64,000 nucleotides of DNA from Kwoniella dejecticola CBS 10117 (taxonomy: Eukaryota; Basidiomycota; Tremellomycetes; Tremellales; Cryptococcaceae): assembly GCF_000512565.2 (NCBI RefSeq), contig NC_089305.1:248001-312000 (forward strand), in the 5' to 3' direction. Positions within the stretch are counted from its first letter, which is position 1. Each line of letters begins with the position of its first letter. The position numbers were made by a program, and so were the translations under genes. The notes under the pieces were generated by a model. The model was not told the origin of the DNA and did no database searches. It saw only the letters and a list, made by a program, of their open reading frames with translations. Positions 47,545 through 58,998 of the stretch are shown here, in pieces.

Positions 47545-49016
47545 CATCGACCTCGACCTCGACATCGATGATACGGTAATACTATTGCACTTTAAAACGA
47601 AGCTCGGTAAACAGTAAACGGTGAAATCGAAAAAGTCTCTACTTTGGCTCATTCGAAGTCCGGGCAGATTTAGAAGATAATACATGTCCAATATTGCAAA
47701 CGCAAACCTAATGAATCCTTTCCTTTTCTTGTCATTTCTTTTCTTGTCTTTCTTTTTCCTTGTCCTGTATTATATATACTCACACACTCATATATAACCT
47801 ATTAATTCAATTCAATATACCGTCAGATCAGATATGAATCGCACACAATACCATACCACAGTTTCGTGGGCTCGGACATGCCAATCGATTCAAGATAAGG
47901 TCGCTTCCTCGCCCCTCGCCCCTCGCCCCTCGCCCAATTAATGCCCCAGTCGTCAGAGAAGGACTCGGACAGCCCAGGCCAGTCAATATTCAGTCGATTT
48001 CCTTCCCATCGTCAGTTCTAGGAGGATAGAAGCGAAGGAGGAAGAGGCAAAGCGAATGAACATATGAACGTATGAATGTGAATGTGAATGTGAACATATG
48101 AATGTGAAGGTGAACATATAAACTCATGGACAAGATGGATTGCTTGTTTTCCAGAGTCAGGCTAATTGTTCATTTCATTTGTGCATAGTCATGGTCATAG
48201 TCATAGTCATAGTTGTAGTCATCCGCATATGTGCATTGTATTTTTAGACGTCCATGGCATTACATTTCATTCATCACCCATTCGCCGCTCAACTTCAAGC
48301 CTTCGAATCAGGAAACAGGTAGCAGGTAACAGTAAAAGCACAATCAAGAGCAAAAGCGAAAATAAAGCAAAAGCAAAAGCGCAAGCAGAACCGATTTCAA
48401 TAATATCAATCAAGGATAAATGAAGATAACGACAAAGACTAAAGGTGGTAAGAGCTTAGAGCTCAAATTTCTGGATTTCTGGATTTCGCAAATTGCAATC
48501 CGGTTCAGGATCTTGGATTTTGAGTCTGGGTAGACAGAAGGCGAAAGTATATATCGTCTCGTACGTACAACTGGGAGATAGGGCATAGAGATAGAGGGTG
48601 CAAGAGGCGCTTTTAAAGAAAAGAAAAGAAAAGAGAAAGAAAAGAAAAGAAAAGAAAACCCGGAATGGACCGAAGGGAGTTTGGTAGAGGTAAAAGGAGA
48701 AGGAGAGGATGAATGGGTAGACAGGCCATCAAAATAACTACTGTACCTGAAGATAGTAGATGCCTACAGTATAATGTATAAAGATGAAAGTCGGCCTTCA
48801 GCCGCCATGGTCCTCCGCCTCCGCTCCGTTCCTTTTCCCAGAAACAGAAACAGAAAGCAAAAGGATAAATTAGATCCAATGAATGAGGTGATGAAGGTCT
48901 TCCCCGTGTCTACTCGCAGATGACTGAGATGCAAAATATCCAAATGCCAAGCAAGCAAAAGAAGTTCTATCATCCACCGTTCACCGCTCGCCGTCCGGCG
49001 TCCACTTCTCTCCTCC
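47545..49016. other. 1.47-kb convergent spacer with simple repeats
   Basis: Lies between the stops of AdoMet decarboxylase (+) and CENP-A (-). No protein-like frame. It contains several short simple-sequence runs: a CCTCGCC-type run (47908-47936), gaatgt words (48070-48115), catagt hexamers (48184-48222), caaaag-type words (48350-48390) and an aaagaa-type purine run (48615-48658). Confidence 0.55.
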
Positions 49017-50439
49017 TTAACCTAGCCCATGCCATTGCCCTCGTATCCGCCTAGCAAGCTGTATGTCCTTTTGCATGATCGTCACTCGTTTCGCATGTAT
49101 CGCACATAGGTTCCTGCGGTTGTTTGGGATGGGTTAGCGTCGATCAACAGAGGTGGACAATTGACGGGCAACATTTCCTTTCTCATGGTCCACCAGGGCA
49201 TGAAAGAGGCAGAGCAAGGCAGACGTGGTGTGAAGGAATATCGAGATTGAGATTGAGATTGAAGTTGGGATTGGTATGGAGATTGACTTCGAAACAAGAA
49301 AAACTCTATTCGAACTTACGCATCCTCGAATAAATGCACTAAAAACGCCTCGGCGGCTTCCTGCAAAGCCATTATAGCTGAAGATTGCCAACGCAGATCT
49401 CCAGCTTCGGTCGACGATAACGACATGGCTACTTCTCGTACCTGTAGAATATCATCACGACAAATCAGCTTTCAGCGTATCACTACATCCCATCCCATTG
49501 CATCCCGCCCCACTCGACACCGAGCAACCCGACTCAACTCAATGTTACTTACAACTCTGGAAAAAGGTAATTTCGCAATCAACAGATCCGTCGATTTCTG
49601 ATACCGTCGAATCTCCTTTAGAGCTAATGTACCGGGTCGATATCGCCTTTTCGCTCGTTGTTGCCCGCCGCCCTCAGAGTCTGCTATTGACGGTCGACCA
49701 CCGGGCGCATTACGTCCTGGAGCAGGATTGAATGCTAGGTATTTCAGAATGATTGATATTGATTGATCATGATCAGCCTTGATTCGCTTTACTGCAGTAA
49801 TTGTCTTGAATGGCGCCACCGGGACCAAGAGAGGAGCACTTTGAATTCGTTTGTTTTCTTTCATGTTCTCATAGAACCACAGCGGGGGGACAACACAATG
49901 CAAGACATGACAAGACGGTGTGTAGAGCCGGTAAGAGGGTATCCAGATGAGGCAGCAACGGAGCCGGTGAGAAGGGACTCGGGACCGCTGATACAGCTGG
50001 TTCAACGAAGACGAGAGGCTTCGTGAGTAGGTAAGGGTCGGAGATATATCCATACACCGCTCGTTTCCAACTCCAACTCCGACTGCCAATCCGTCTTTGG
50101 TACTCTCTTCGTTTCCGACTGCTCAGAGTCGTTCGGTCTCTCTGGGGCGCCAAAAAAAACGCATGTGACCCCGAAGTGATACGTTCCCAGTCGACCAGCT
50201 TGAGATCCCTCCGCTCATTCAACCAAGCCACCATATTCAAAGAAAACCCAGTATGGATATCCAATGAAACCTCACTCACGTCCTGACCTCCTCGGAGCTT
50301 TTCCACCCGTACTTTTCCTAGCTGTATTCTTCATCCTACGGGGTTCACCTATACTTTGCCTACCGCCTCCTGCTCCTGATGTCGATGCGTTGGACGGTCG
50401 ACCCCCGCCTGATGTCGGGTCTGAGACTGTCCGAGCCAT
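49017..50439 (-). CDS. CSE4: Centromeric histone H3 variant CENP-A
   Basis: Replaces H3 in centromeric nucleosomes and founds the kinetochore. Four exons join in frame to 180 residues: 50280-50439, 49553-49716, 49320-49441 and 49017-49113. The N-terminus starts MARTVSDPTSGGGRPSN and then carries TARKSTGGKAPRR, which is the canonical H3 K9/K14 tail motif. The histone fold reads RRYRPGTLALKEIRRYQK, STDLLIAKLPFSRV, then VREVAMSLSSTEAGDLRWQ and SSAIMALQEAAEAFLVHLFE. It ends RRIRGQWHGLG. CENP-A marks: loop 1 is four residues longer than in H3, Trp replaces the H3 Phe before QSSA, and the hydrophobic C-terminus ends in GLG as in human CENP-A. Intron 1 is about 563 bases, unusually long here. Confidence 0.93.
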
Positions 50440-51299
50440 GTGTTGGGCGTGACGATTGGAATGATTCTACCGAGTCTAGGTTGAGAATCGAAATCCGAGT
50501 CTTGGGATTCGCGGGAGTTCTCTCGAAGAAAAAGACGACTTTGATACTTGGAGTTCGGACGGGTGATAGATGGATTCTGGCAATTCTAATCTCTGATCAG
50601 ATCACTTTCAGTGTTTATTGTTGATTGGCTTATACACGTTCAAGCCGAATTGTGTCCTTTGATTTGATCTGATCTGCTTCTTGAGAGACGTATCGAGCTG
50701 GGACTGAGTAACTAGACGACTAGACGTGGTATTGCGTGGGGTTTTGTGGACTGGTAGGTGGGGGATAGTTGATCAAGTTTAAGTTTGACGCGTTGAAGTC
50801 AAATGTTATGACGGTCGGGTCCAAATAAACGAGTTGATCGAAGCCTAATAAATGTTTGACAATAGTCACTTCGCGTTCGCGTTGTTCAGATCCAAATTCA
50901 GATTCGACTGCTGTCCAGATAAATAGGGCAGGATGATTTGTGTAGAGAAGCTGATAAGTGTGGATAGTTGATAACGCTTGATGATGTCAGATCAGATCAA
51001 ATCATTGGATCATTCAACGTGAATTTGCGAGTTGTAGATGACAAGAACATGAAATAACCAGGGTAGGGTCAAAGTAAGAAATCAGTCACAGTTAAGAAAT
51101 CACTCACTCACTCAACATCAAACGACCAGCCACGCGAAACATCATATTTATTCAGGGTAACAATTGAATTACGCGTCTTCAGTGTATGTGATAACATGAC
51201 ACACCCATGCATGAAGAGCAAGGGCTACGAGTACTGTATGAACGTATAATTGTATATATGCATATTCATATTTGACTGGATTCATTCAACTCGTCATGA

Positions 51300-51327
51300 C
51301 AGAACAGAACAGAACAGAACAGAACAG
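51300..51327. repeat. Pentamer repeat (agaac)
   Basis: Five head-to-tail copies of agaac in the spacer downstream of striatin. Confidence 0.8.
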
Positions 51328-51464
51328 ATAGGAAGAAATCACAAATGCTATGCACAGATTTGAATATCCCAGTTCCCAACTTATCTTCACCTCCGTCCTA
51401 GATAGCTTAGGTGAGCTAAGCCAAGCTGAGCTGATATACTGATGCTTAATGATCGGATGATCTA

Positions 51465-51592
51465 TCCTGTATCTCATCCTGTATCTCATCCTGTATCTCA
51501 TCCTGTATCTCATCCTGTATCTCATCCTGTATCTCATCCTGTATCTCATCCTATATCTCATCCTATATCTCATCCTATATCTCATCCTATCT
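51465..51592. repeat. 12-base tandem repeat (atcctgtatctc)
   Basis: About ten copies of a 12-base unit. The first six or seven carry cctgta and the last three carry cctata, so two blocks of identical variants sit side by side, as expected from replication slippage. It lies about 170 bases beyond the striatin stop codon, probably in its 3' flank. Confidence 0.9.
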
Positions 51593-51758
51593 ATCTTCCT
51601 TCCTTACTTTACTGTTGTCCGAGGTCTTGAATGTTAGCAGAAGCCATCACTTAAACTCGTTTCTATTTTACATATCACTTCTTCTAGATGCATCGGACAA
51701 GTGATGAGAAGCATCCATCCATCCATCCATTCACCCACACCCACACCTAACTGGTTAA

Positions 51759-54700
51759 CTAGCTAGCCCCCCAGAGTCTGACGACTCCATCCGCGCCGAC
51801 CGTGCCCAAGATAGGTAATTCCGGATGCGCAGCGACGCGCTCGACGCCTTCCCCTGAACGCGGTCGATGTCCGCTCAGATCTTGCAGACACGTCTTCTTG
51901 CTCAGATCCCATAATCTGACGGAACAGTCGTTCGAGGACGATAAGATGCAGGTGGGCGATAAAGGCGAGATTGAGAGTGAGGTGATGGAACTTGGATGAG
52001 CCAGGATTGAATGTGTTGGACTTGGTGAGGCTGCGATCGCAGGATGCCATGTCAACCCCAACCTGCACACCACGCAAAGCAACATCCGCGATGACCAACC
52101 AGATCTACGCCAAACTCGAATAGAAAACTCAGACTCACCCGACTTGATATCGTAGAACCGTATATACCCATCTTCTCCTCCAGTCGCTATAGCAGGCAAT
52201 GTCGGATGACTCAGTATCGCATTGATCTGAGCGTTTTCGTCTATGATCGGGTATCACACAGAAATGCGAATGCCAAAAATCAGCTTCTAATCCAGTGACG
52301 AGGAACAATTGAGGTTCTGGGTCTGGCATCGGCATGGAAAGCAAGATCAAAAGCAAAAGCAAAACTCACCGTCTGAATTTTCGCCGAATATCTGAAGTAT
52401 ATTACCCTCGTCTTTATCCGTATCCAAGAGCAAGACTCTTCCTTTGTTGGTCCCGATGTACACGTTGCCATAATCGGAATTACAAATCTCCAGACATGTA
52501 GGTATCTCTTGGATTTGCGTTTGCGTTTGCGTTTGTGTTGGACTTTCACCTCCACTTTCAGTCTTAGTGTTATTATTATTATTATTGTTGAAGAAGTTGG
52601 AATAGCTGGATTTCAATTTCCAAGTCACACCTTGACCTGATGCAGAACCATGACTCTGTCTTCTTTCCTTGTTTGTCGAGGTCGAAGGAGTCGACGAAGT
52701 CGTCCAGATCTTGATCGTCCCATCACTACTTGCACTGACCAATTTCTCTTCCACCTTCTTCCCGTTAACCTCCCTTGAAGGGAGTAATACCAAATCCCAT
52801 ATCGAGTCCGTGTGTCCCTCCAGGGTCTGGAGACTGCTTGAAGCATCATAATTGCTATACGGATCATGGTGGATCGACGGTAATTTCCATACCCTGATCG
52901 TCGAGTCTAATGACGCTGAGAAGATACTTGATAATGCAGTGGAGATTGCGATAGAGGTGATGGGTGCTGTGTGTCCTCTGTAGGTGACCAATGGTTCGAT
53001 CTCGTGCGCGCTGGGTCTGAGGAACAGAAAGAAGATGAGCAGGAATTAGCATGGCATATCGAAAGTCATGTTAAATGATCAATAGATCGGGAAAAGGAAG
53101 GGGAAGGGAAGAGAGGGAAACAAACGCACTTTTGATTCATCACACTACCTTCGTCCACACCCCAAATTTTCACTGTACAATCGTCTCCACCAGTAGCTAG
53201 CACGACACCCGGTCCATGGGCGAAAGCGATCGCTCGGACGATATCCAAATGCGATTTCAGACTTCGTCTGGTCGTCCACACCTTCTCTTCGACCAGACCG
53301 TTTGCGGCGACCTCTTCAGTCTTGGAAGCAGCGTCGTCGTCGTCTACATTCAGCGTCAAGGAGGAGAGCTGTTCTTCGTCTGTTGAGCTGCTTGAAGACG
53401 ATGAAGGGGCTTTGCGGTCTTCTTTGGCCTACATAATTAATCAGATCAGCCGTGAATTTTCACACTAACCTGTATGCTCAACCGGTTGGGATATGATAGG
53501 TTGACCGACTGAAGCGAAGACTCACTTTCTCAGCCATCTCATTAGCATTCCTCAATTCCTCTCTCCACGCAGTTTTACTATCCGGTCGATAGATCGCAGT
53601 CAGTATCTGTTTCCCATGGTCATCCGTGTGCTCAGCCTCGGGTGGTAGGTCCGTGTTCAGTGACGGTCTCGGTGGCTCGCCCGACGTCGATGTTGATGTC
53701 GAGGTATCAGTCGGGAGGTTGAGTGTACGCGGCGCGGGCGAAGAAGGTGGTTTGGCAGTTGGATCCAAGCTCATTTCGCTCGATCGTACGGAAGCGCTCA
53801 ACCCGGCCGGAGGAGGCTCAGTAGCGGGTTTGGGTTGTTCGTGAGATGAAGAAGATCCATTAGGTAGCTGTTTTTGGGTTTCATTTTGAGCGAGTGCACG
53901 CCCGGGTTCGGATGGTGTTTGATCGGTTTGCGAAGGTTGAGATTCCAGAGTTTGAGCGTACATTGAAGGAATGGTCTGTTCAGGTAATGTTTTGGTAGGT
54001 CTGTCTGCGGGTTCAGCCTGTGTATCGGGTACGTTGGATTGTTGTTCCTCGGTAATTGGATAGTTGGAATCTATGGGTGGTCTGGGAGGTAAAGGATTTA
54101 ATGCGCCTGGTGATGTCAAGTAACTGATTTCTTGTAGACATCTGCCAAATTCATGATGATATTATATCGATCAGCTCTACCAGGTGACCTCAAATGACAG
54201 GAGCTTACTGCTTGAGGTACTCTCTACTCCTTGCGCGAGACTTCGGATCTCGAGGAGCAGAACCTATGCTTTTCCATGCTGAGGAGGCGTTGGAGTCTAA
54301 GGTGGATGATCTGAAAGGAAGGATACTCGTATTGGTCGCTTTGCTTATTGCTGCAGGATGGATCCCGTTCATCTTGGGCGGTGCAGACGAGCGCTCAGCG
54401 ACTGTCATGCGAAGCAACAAGGTTGGGAGCCCAAGTAAGCTTTATCTTCGCATGGACACGCAAGGTTTAAATGAGATTTGAGTTGATGCAGCAAAGCAGG
54501 TGAGCTAGGAGCTGGACTTACAGTCCTCTTGTGAACCTTCACTACCACTACCTTCTTTGTTCTCGTCTTTTCCTCCAGCGAATGTCCTGTCTTCATCTTG
54601 CAACGCAGCTAATTTCGAAGGCGGTATGCTGGATACTTGGCCAGAGCTGACCGTCTTTGTCCTATTGAACACGAAGACGTCAGCGCTTGATCCATTCATC

Positions 54701-55346
54701 GTACCTCGAACACATTTGCGCTTGCGGCAAACAATGTCCTGCGGATATTGGTGTAGCTTACCTCTCTTGACGTAAAGCGAATTCCAGCATCTTAACTCTC
54801 CGCAGAAGATCCACTTTCAGATTCTCGGCTGACCGCCTTTGTCCTTCCAGCAGTGCTATCCTGGCCTATTACCAGATACGCAACAGCATATCAGTCTGTG
54901 TCCCTCGTCAAGCAGTCCTTGTGACTGTAACAAAATTACACATCTTGACGCTGAGGGGGTGGGGAAATTGGGCTTACCCTCATTTCAGCTCGTTCAATCT
55001 CCCATTCGTTCCTGTCCCTCTCCCACCTCCTCCATTCGGATTGCAAGTAATGCAGCACACTAGCAAGGTTCATCTCTTGAGGGCCATTACCTCCGTTCGA
55101 CCCTGATCCCCCATCGACAGTACCTCCAGAAACGCTCCCCTGTTGTTGCTGTTGTTGCTGTTGCTGCTGTTGAGCTTGAGATAGCTGCTGTTGTTGAGGT
55201 TGTTGATGTTGCTGTTGCTCGGTGAATGGTCTGGCATTTTGTTGTTGTGTGTTGTAGTATAAGTTGTTACTCCGTTGTTGTTGCTGAGGGGGATATGATT
55301 GTTGTTGGTTCTGTTGTTGCTGCTGATGCTCCAGATTACGAAACAT
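51759..55346 (-). CDS. Striatin homologue, STRIPAK scaffold
   Basis: Scaffold and PP2A regulatory subunit of the STRIPAK complex, which in fungi controls septation, fusion and sexual development. Nine exons join in frame to 913 residues: 54978-55346, 54762-54865, 54522-54661, 54209-54401, 53526-54141, 53130-53428, 52370-53016, 52139-52240 and 51759-52030. The N-terminus is a poly-Gln tract (about 1-75). The striatin domain follows: MNLASVLHYLQSEWRRWERD, then IALLEGQRRSAENLKVDLLR and VKMLEFALRQER, the coiled coil that binds PP2A-A. A disordered Pro/Ser/Thr region leads to C-terminal WD40 repeats from about 505 (SHLDIVRAIAFAH, GGDDCTVKIWG, SASLDSTIRVWKL, SASSDGTIKIW, SSSNDCSVRLWDL, GTVGADGVVRLWG). 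Fungal orthologues are called PRO11, Far8 or StrA; I leave the symbol open. Confidence 0.94.
55137..55335 (-). repeat. Poly-glutamine coding tract in striatin
   Basis: Mixed CAA/CAG codons give a Gln-dominated N-terminus (a pure run of about 11 Gln plus many shorter ones). The codon mix reduces slippage, which suggests the protein tract itself is kept. Confidence 0.8.
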
Positions 55347-56207
55347 CTTGCCTGTTCTGCCTACTTGCTATTCAGCACAGGCACAAGCGGAGAAAGGACG
55401 AATGTATCGATGGATCAAGTTGAACGAAGATGCAGTTCTATATCATTGGCGAGGTTGTACTATCTATTCTTCAGGGATTCTCAGATCCTCGTGCTGTGAT
55501 AATTGATTTCGATATCGATATTGCAATATCGTGGAAGACGGTTATAGGTGAACAGCGAGACGACCGTATGACACCTTTGTGGAGATGTAACACCGCACGC
55601 GACAAGTTCGATTATGGATGGATGGGTATTATCCGACCTCCAATGGCGAGGTCTTAGTTGGTTGATGCGGTGGTATCGCGGATCTATGATCTTTTCAGTA
55701 TGCTATTTGTCTGATATACACGCCTTTATTGTGCATGAGTTGCAGGGGATTGCTGGGGCATGGTATACCGTATTCCTCGTCATTCAGTCATTCAGTCTGT
55801 CCTTGTTCGCTCGGTGCATTAAGCTTGATCAAATGCCATCCGAATGCCACGCGCGCTCAGATCGCCTTGGGCGTAGACGGAGATTGATGGATGATGATGA
55901 TGTGGCAGATCGGAATAATTAAAATATTTCAATGATGATGAGGTCATACTCCAGTAATTAAGCGGGGTTTCAGTTTAGGACATCAACAAAAACACAAAAA
56001 CAGCCAAGATCAAACACCGTAAACAAAACACAATAATCCTCATATATAGCCTCCCTCCTATCATTGTTGGGAGTAAAGGCGGGCGAGGTGGATATCGATA
56101 TCTGTGTATATCTCAGTAAGACGAATCCTCGAGTTCAGCATAAGAACCTATCCTAGGACTTGGAAACAGACGCGGCTCAGCATTGAACAAGCAAACCCAA
56201 GGGCAAG
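55347..56207. other. Divergent promoter between striatin and the PNS1-like gene
   Basis: About 860 bases, with no gene seen. The right end has an A/C-rich leader just before the start codon at 56208. Confidence 0.4.
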
Positions 56208-58998
56208 ATGAGCGCTCAACAGTATTATCAAGGTGGGAATAATGGAGATGGAGGATACGACCAGCAAAGAGGATATAACAATTACCCTCAGCAAGGGCAG
56301 CAGTATGGTCAACAACAAGGGTATAGTCAACAATACCCTCAACAGCAACAGCAATACCCTCAACAGCAACAGCAATACCCTCAACAGCAACAGCAATATC
56401 AACCTCCTCAAGGTCCTCCTCAGCCTCAACAACAACAATATCAACCGCCTTCAGGTCAACCCCAGGCTCAAGGGCAATACGGTATGAAACCTTCTCAGCC
56501 ATATGCGGCACCTCAACCAGGAGGCTATGGAGAATCAGGCGCACCTCCTGCATATGTAGATACAGCACCGTTCTCCCAAGCAGACGAGAAGACCGGTCAG
56601 AGGCTGAACCCCAGAAAACGACTGAACGACCCGATCTTCTTAGTCCTCTTCATCGCTGCTGTAGCTGGATTCGCCGTATTATCAGGGATAGCGATTAAGA
56701 GTTTTATAGATGTCGGTGGACTAGGCGGGGGATTCGGGAATGGATCACAAGGTGGAACGGGCTCAAGCGTTACTCTTGACTAGTCAGTGAAACCGTTATT
56801 TCGTCTCACTCGCTAAAGCCTTGGTGCCTTCTCTCTGTGCATGTTCACCATGGGAACGAGGAAGAGTGAGCTGACAGGGGAAAGCATCTTTGCAGCCATA
56901 CCGTCTATTTGCTTCTTTGCGTATGTGCTTTGGGATTGGTCCTTGCTGGACTGTACCTAGCGGTGAGCTTATCTAGCACTATATTACTCATTCAAGGCTA
57001 ATGCCGCCGATTCAATAGCTTGTCCGAGCCTTCACGAGGATCATCATCGAGGTGACTCTTGCGTTGACCGTCATTCTTAATATCGGTATATGCATCTGTA
57101 AGTAATCGGTACTTTGAGAAGGAGGAGTAAACCAGTATCCCTAGCTAATTCGCTATCGATTACCGATTATTAGACTACTTCATCATCAAATGTGCGTTGA
57201 CCCTTCCTTGTTTTCTCCTGCATCATAATCTCCAATCGGCAAATTCACTGACTTGCGACTGATCTGCGCAGACTGGTCAGGAGCTATCATCTTCCTTGTT
57301 ATTGCCCTGCTGTCCGTCTTCTTCTACTGGTCAATGCGAAAGAGGTGAGTCGGGTCGGGAGAATCCCTATTTTGTTTGAGTCTGAAATTGATTTTACACG
57401 ATACGCGATAGGATCCCCCTCGCCAAGCTCCTTTTACAAGTCACCATCGATATCACCAAGCACCACCCATCGGTTTATCTCGTCGTGTTTCTAGGACTCA
57501 TCGTTCAGTCGGCTTTGTCGGTATGGTACACTTTTACCTGTATTGCCATCTACGTTAAATGGACACCTGGTAGTGAGAGTGAGTCTTACCCTAGGTTTCA
57601 TTCTCCATCCTCTTACTTCCGAAGGGTACAAGCTGACGTCGGATCATTTATAGCGTGTACCGGTACAAGCTGTTCGTCTGGCAAAGTCGCCGGATTGATC
57701 TTCTACTCTACCTTCGCATACCTTTGGACGTCGCAGGTAATCGGTAATGTCATCTTGTGTACGCTTGCAGGAGGTATCTTTGGTGGTGAGTGGGCTTTAC
57801 ATAATATCATATCCTTATCATCGAGTGTAATAGCGTAGCATTGTTGCGGTCATCACTGATATGGAATTTATTTGGCTTAGGATGGTATTATTATGGTCCA
57901 CGAGTCCCGACCGGTGGTCTTCCCAAACGAGCCACACTTTCAGCTTTCATCAGAGCGTCAACCTTATCTCTCGGATCTATCGCATTCGGTTCTCTCATCG
58001 TCACTTTACTGGAATTGATCAGGTTGATCCTCCAAGCTATACAGCAATACGAAGCAGGAGAAGGAGATATGATAGGTTCAATCATCGCTTGTTGTGCTGC
58101 GTGCTGTGTGGGCTGTATAGAAGGCTTGATTGCGTGGTTCAACAAATACGCTTACATCGAAATTTCGTTATATGGCAAATCGTATATCCCGGCTGCGAAG
58201 GATACTTGGAGATTGCTCAAAGATAGGGGCATTGATGCGCTTGTGAATGATTCGTTGGTGGGAACGGGTATGTTCCTATTTTCCTTTGTCTTATTTCCTA
58301 AGTCCCATATCCTACATCCTCTTGATCTGTCCTACTCCTTACGAGCAAATTGGATCAGGAAGTGGGGATCAGCTAATACAGTTCTTTTGAATAGCTCTGA
58401 TGTGGGGTGCTTATATCAATGGATTCTTGTGTGCGGTACTTGGATACCTGTATCTAAGGTGTACGTGTCTGAATCCTCGAGTCTTTTCTTGGTTCTGCTT
58501 CGTTGAATGGCTCAGCTGATCACGCATATAACATGTAGTCACTAATCCAGCTTATAATTCCGACGGACAATACTCTGCGTGAGTCTCCTGCAGTATCCCT
58601 CACGCTGGATTTATCGTCGTCGTCGAGTATCTGCTGATGACACTGCGACATTTCTTCTCGCTTAGTCCGGTCATACTCTTCTCATTCTTGATCGGTATCA
58701 GTGAAGGCCAAGTGATCAACAGTGCCATTGTGAGTGCATAGTGCACCATTCGTGCGAATATCGTCTCATTTGACACTGACAACGATGTGGTAGGACGCCG
58801 GTGTTTCGACCATCTTTGTGGGACTAGGCGAAGATCCAATGTAAGTTGGCGCGATTCTTTCGAAATCGGACGCAATCAAGCAAGAGCTGATGAACCACAT
58901 GACGCGTTCTTAGGGTTTTGGCTGAACGAAGTCCGGCTTTGTTCGAGATGATCCGACAAACGTATCCTAGAGTCGTTGAGGGTGTCCCCAGACGATAA
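56208..58998 (+). CDS. PNS1: PNS1/choline-transporter-like (SLC44 family) membrane protein
   Basis: Multi-pass plasma-membrane protein of the CTL family; animal members carry choline, while the yeast Pns1 role is unclear. Thirteen exons join in frame to 598 residues: 56208-56782, 56896-56962, 57019-57097, 57174-57191 (only 18 bases), 57272-57344, 57412-57578, 57654-57782, 57881-58267, 58395-58460, 58539-58578, 58666-58729, 58794-58840 and 58914-58998. The cytosolic N-terminus is a Gln/Tyr/Pro repeat (QYPQQQQ type). Membrane segments begin at DPIFLVLFIAAVAGFAVLSG. Family marks: TSQVIGNVILCTLAGGIFGG-like block, GSIAFGSLIVTLLELIR, CCAACCVGCIEGLIAWFNKY, AYIEISLYGKSYIPAAKDTW, GYLYLRFTNPAYN and VFVGLGEDP-like TIFVGLGEDP near the end. 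The core is complete. Confidence 0.94.
56330..56400 (+). repeat. Coding repeat QYPQQQ(Q) in the PNS1-like protein
   Basis: About three and a half near-identical 21-base units (caataccctcaacagcaaca) code for a Gln/Tyr/Pro heptad repeat in the cytosolic N-terminal tail. Confidence 0.85.

Larger units (their letters stand above)
50440..51758. other. 1.3-kb spacer between striatin and CENP-A with tandem repeats
   Basis: Upstream of CENP-A and downstream of striatin, both on the minus strand. I see no gene. It carries an agaac pentamer run (51300-51327), a 12-base array (51465-51590) and a short tccatcca run (51715-51730). Confidence 0.55.

Noticed and set aside
47545..49016. Several short frames on both strands with Ser/His or Lys-rich products
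   Set aside because: All come from simple repeats in the convergent spacer.
49869..50306. Open frame of 145 residues inside the CENP-A region
   Set aside because: It covers intron 1 of CENP-A in another frame; the H3-tail and histone-fold exons join cleanly without it.
51442..51630. Open frame coding a Ser-His-Pro-Val repeat
   Set aside because: It is only the 12-base tandem array read in one frame; it has no promoter or conserved part, and all frames through a 12-base repeat stay open.
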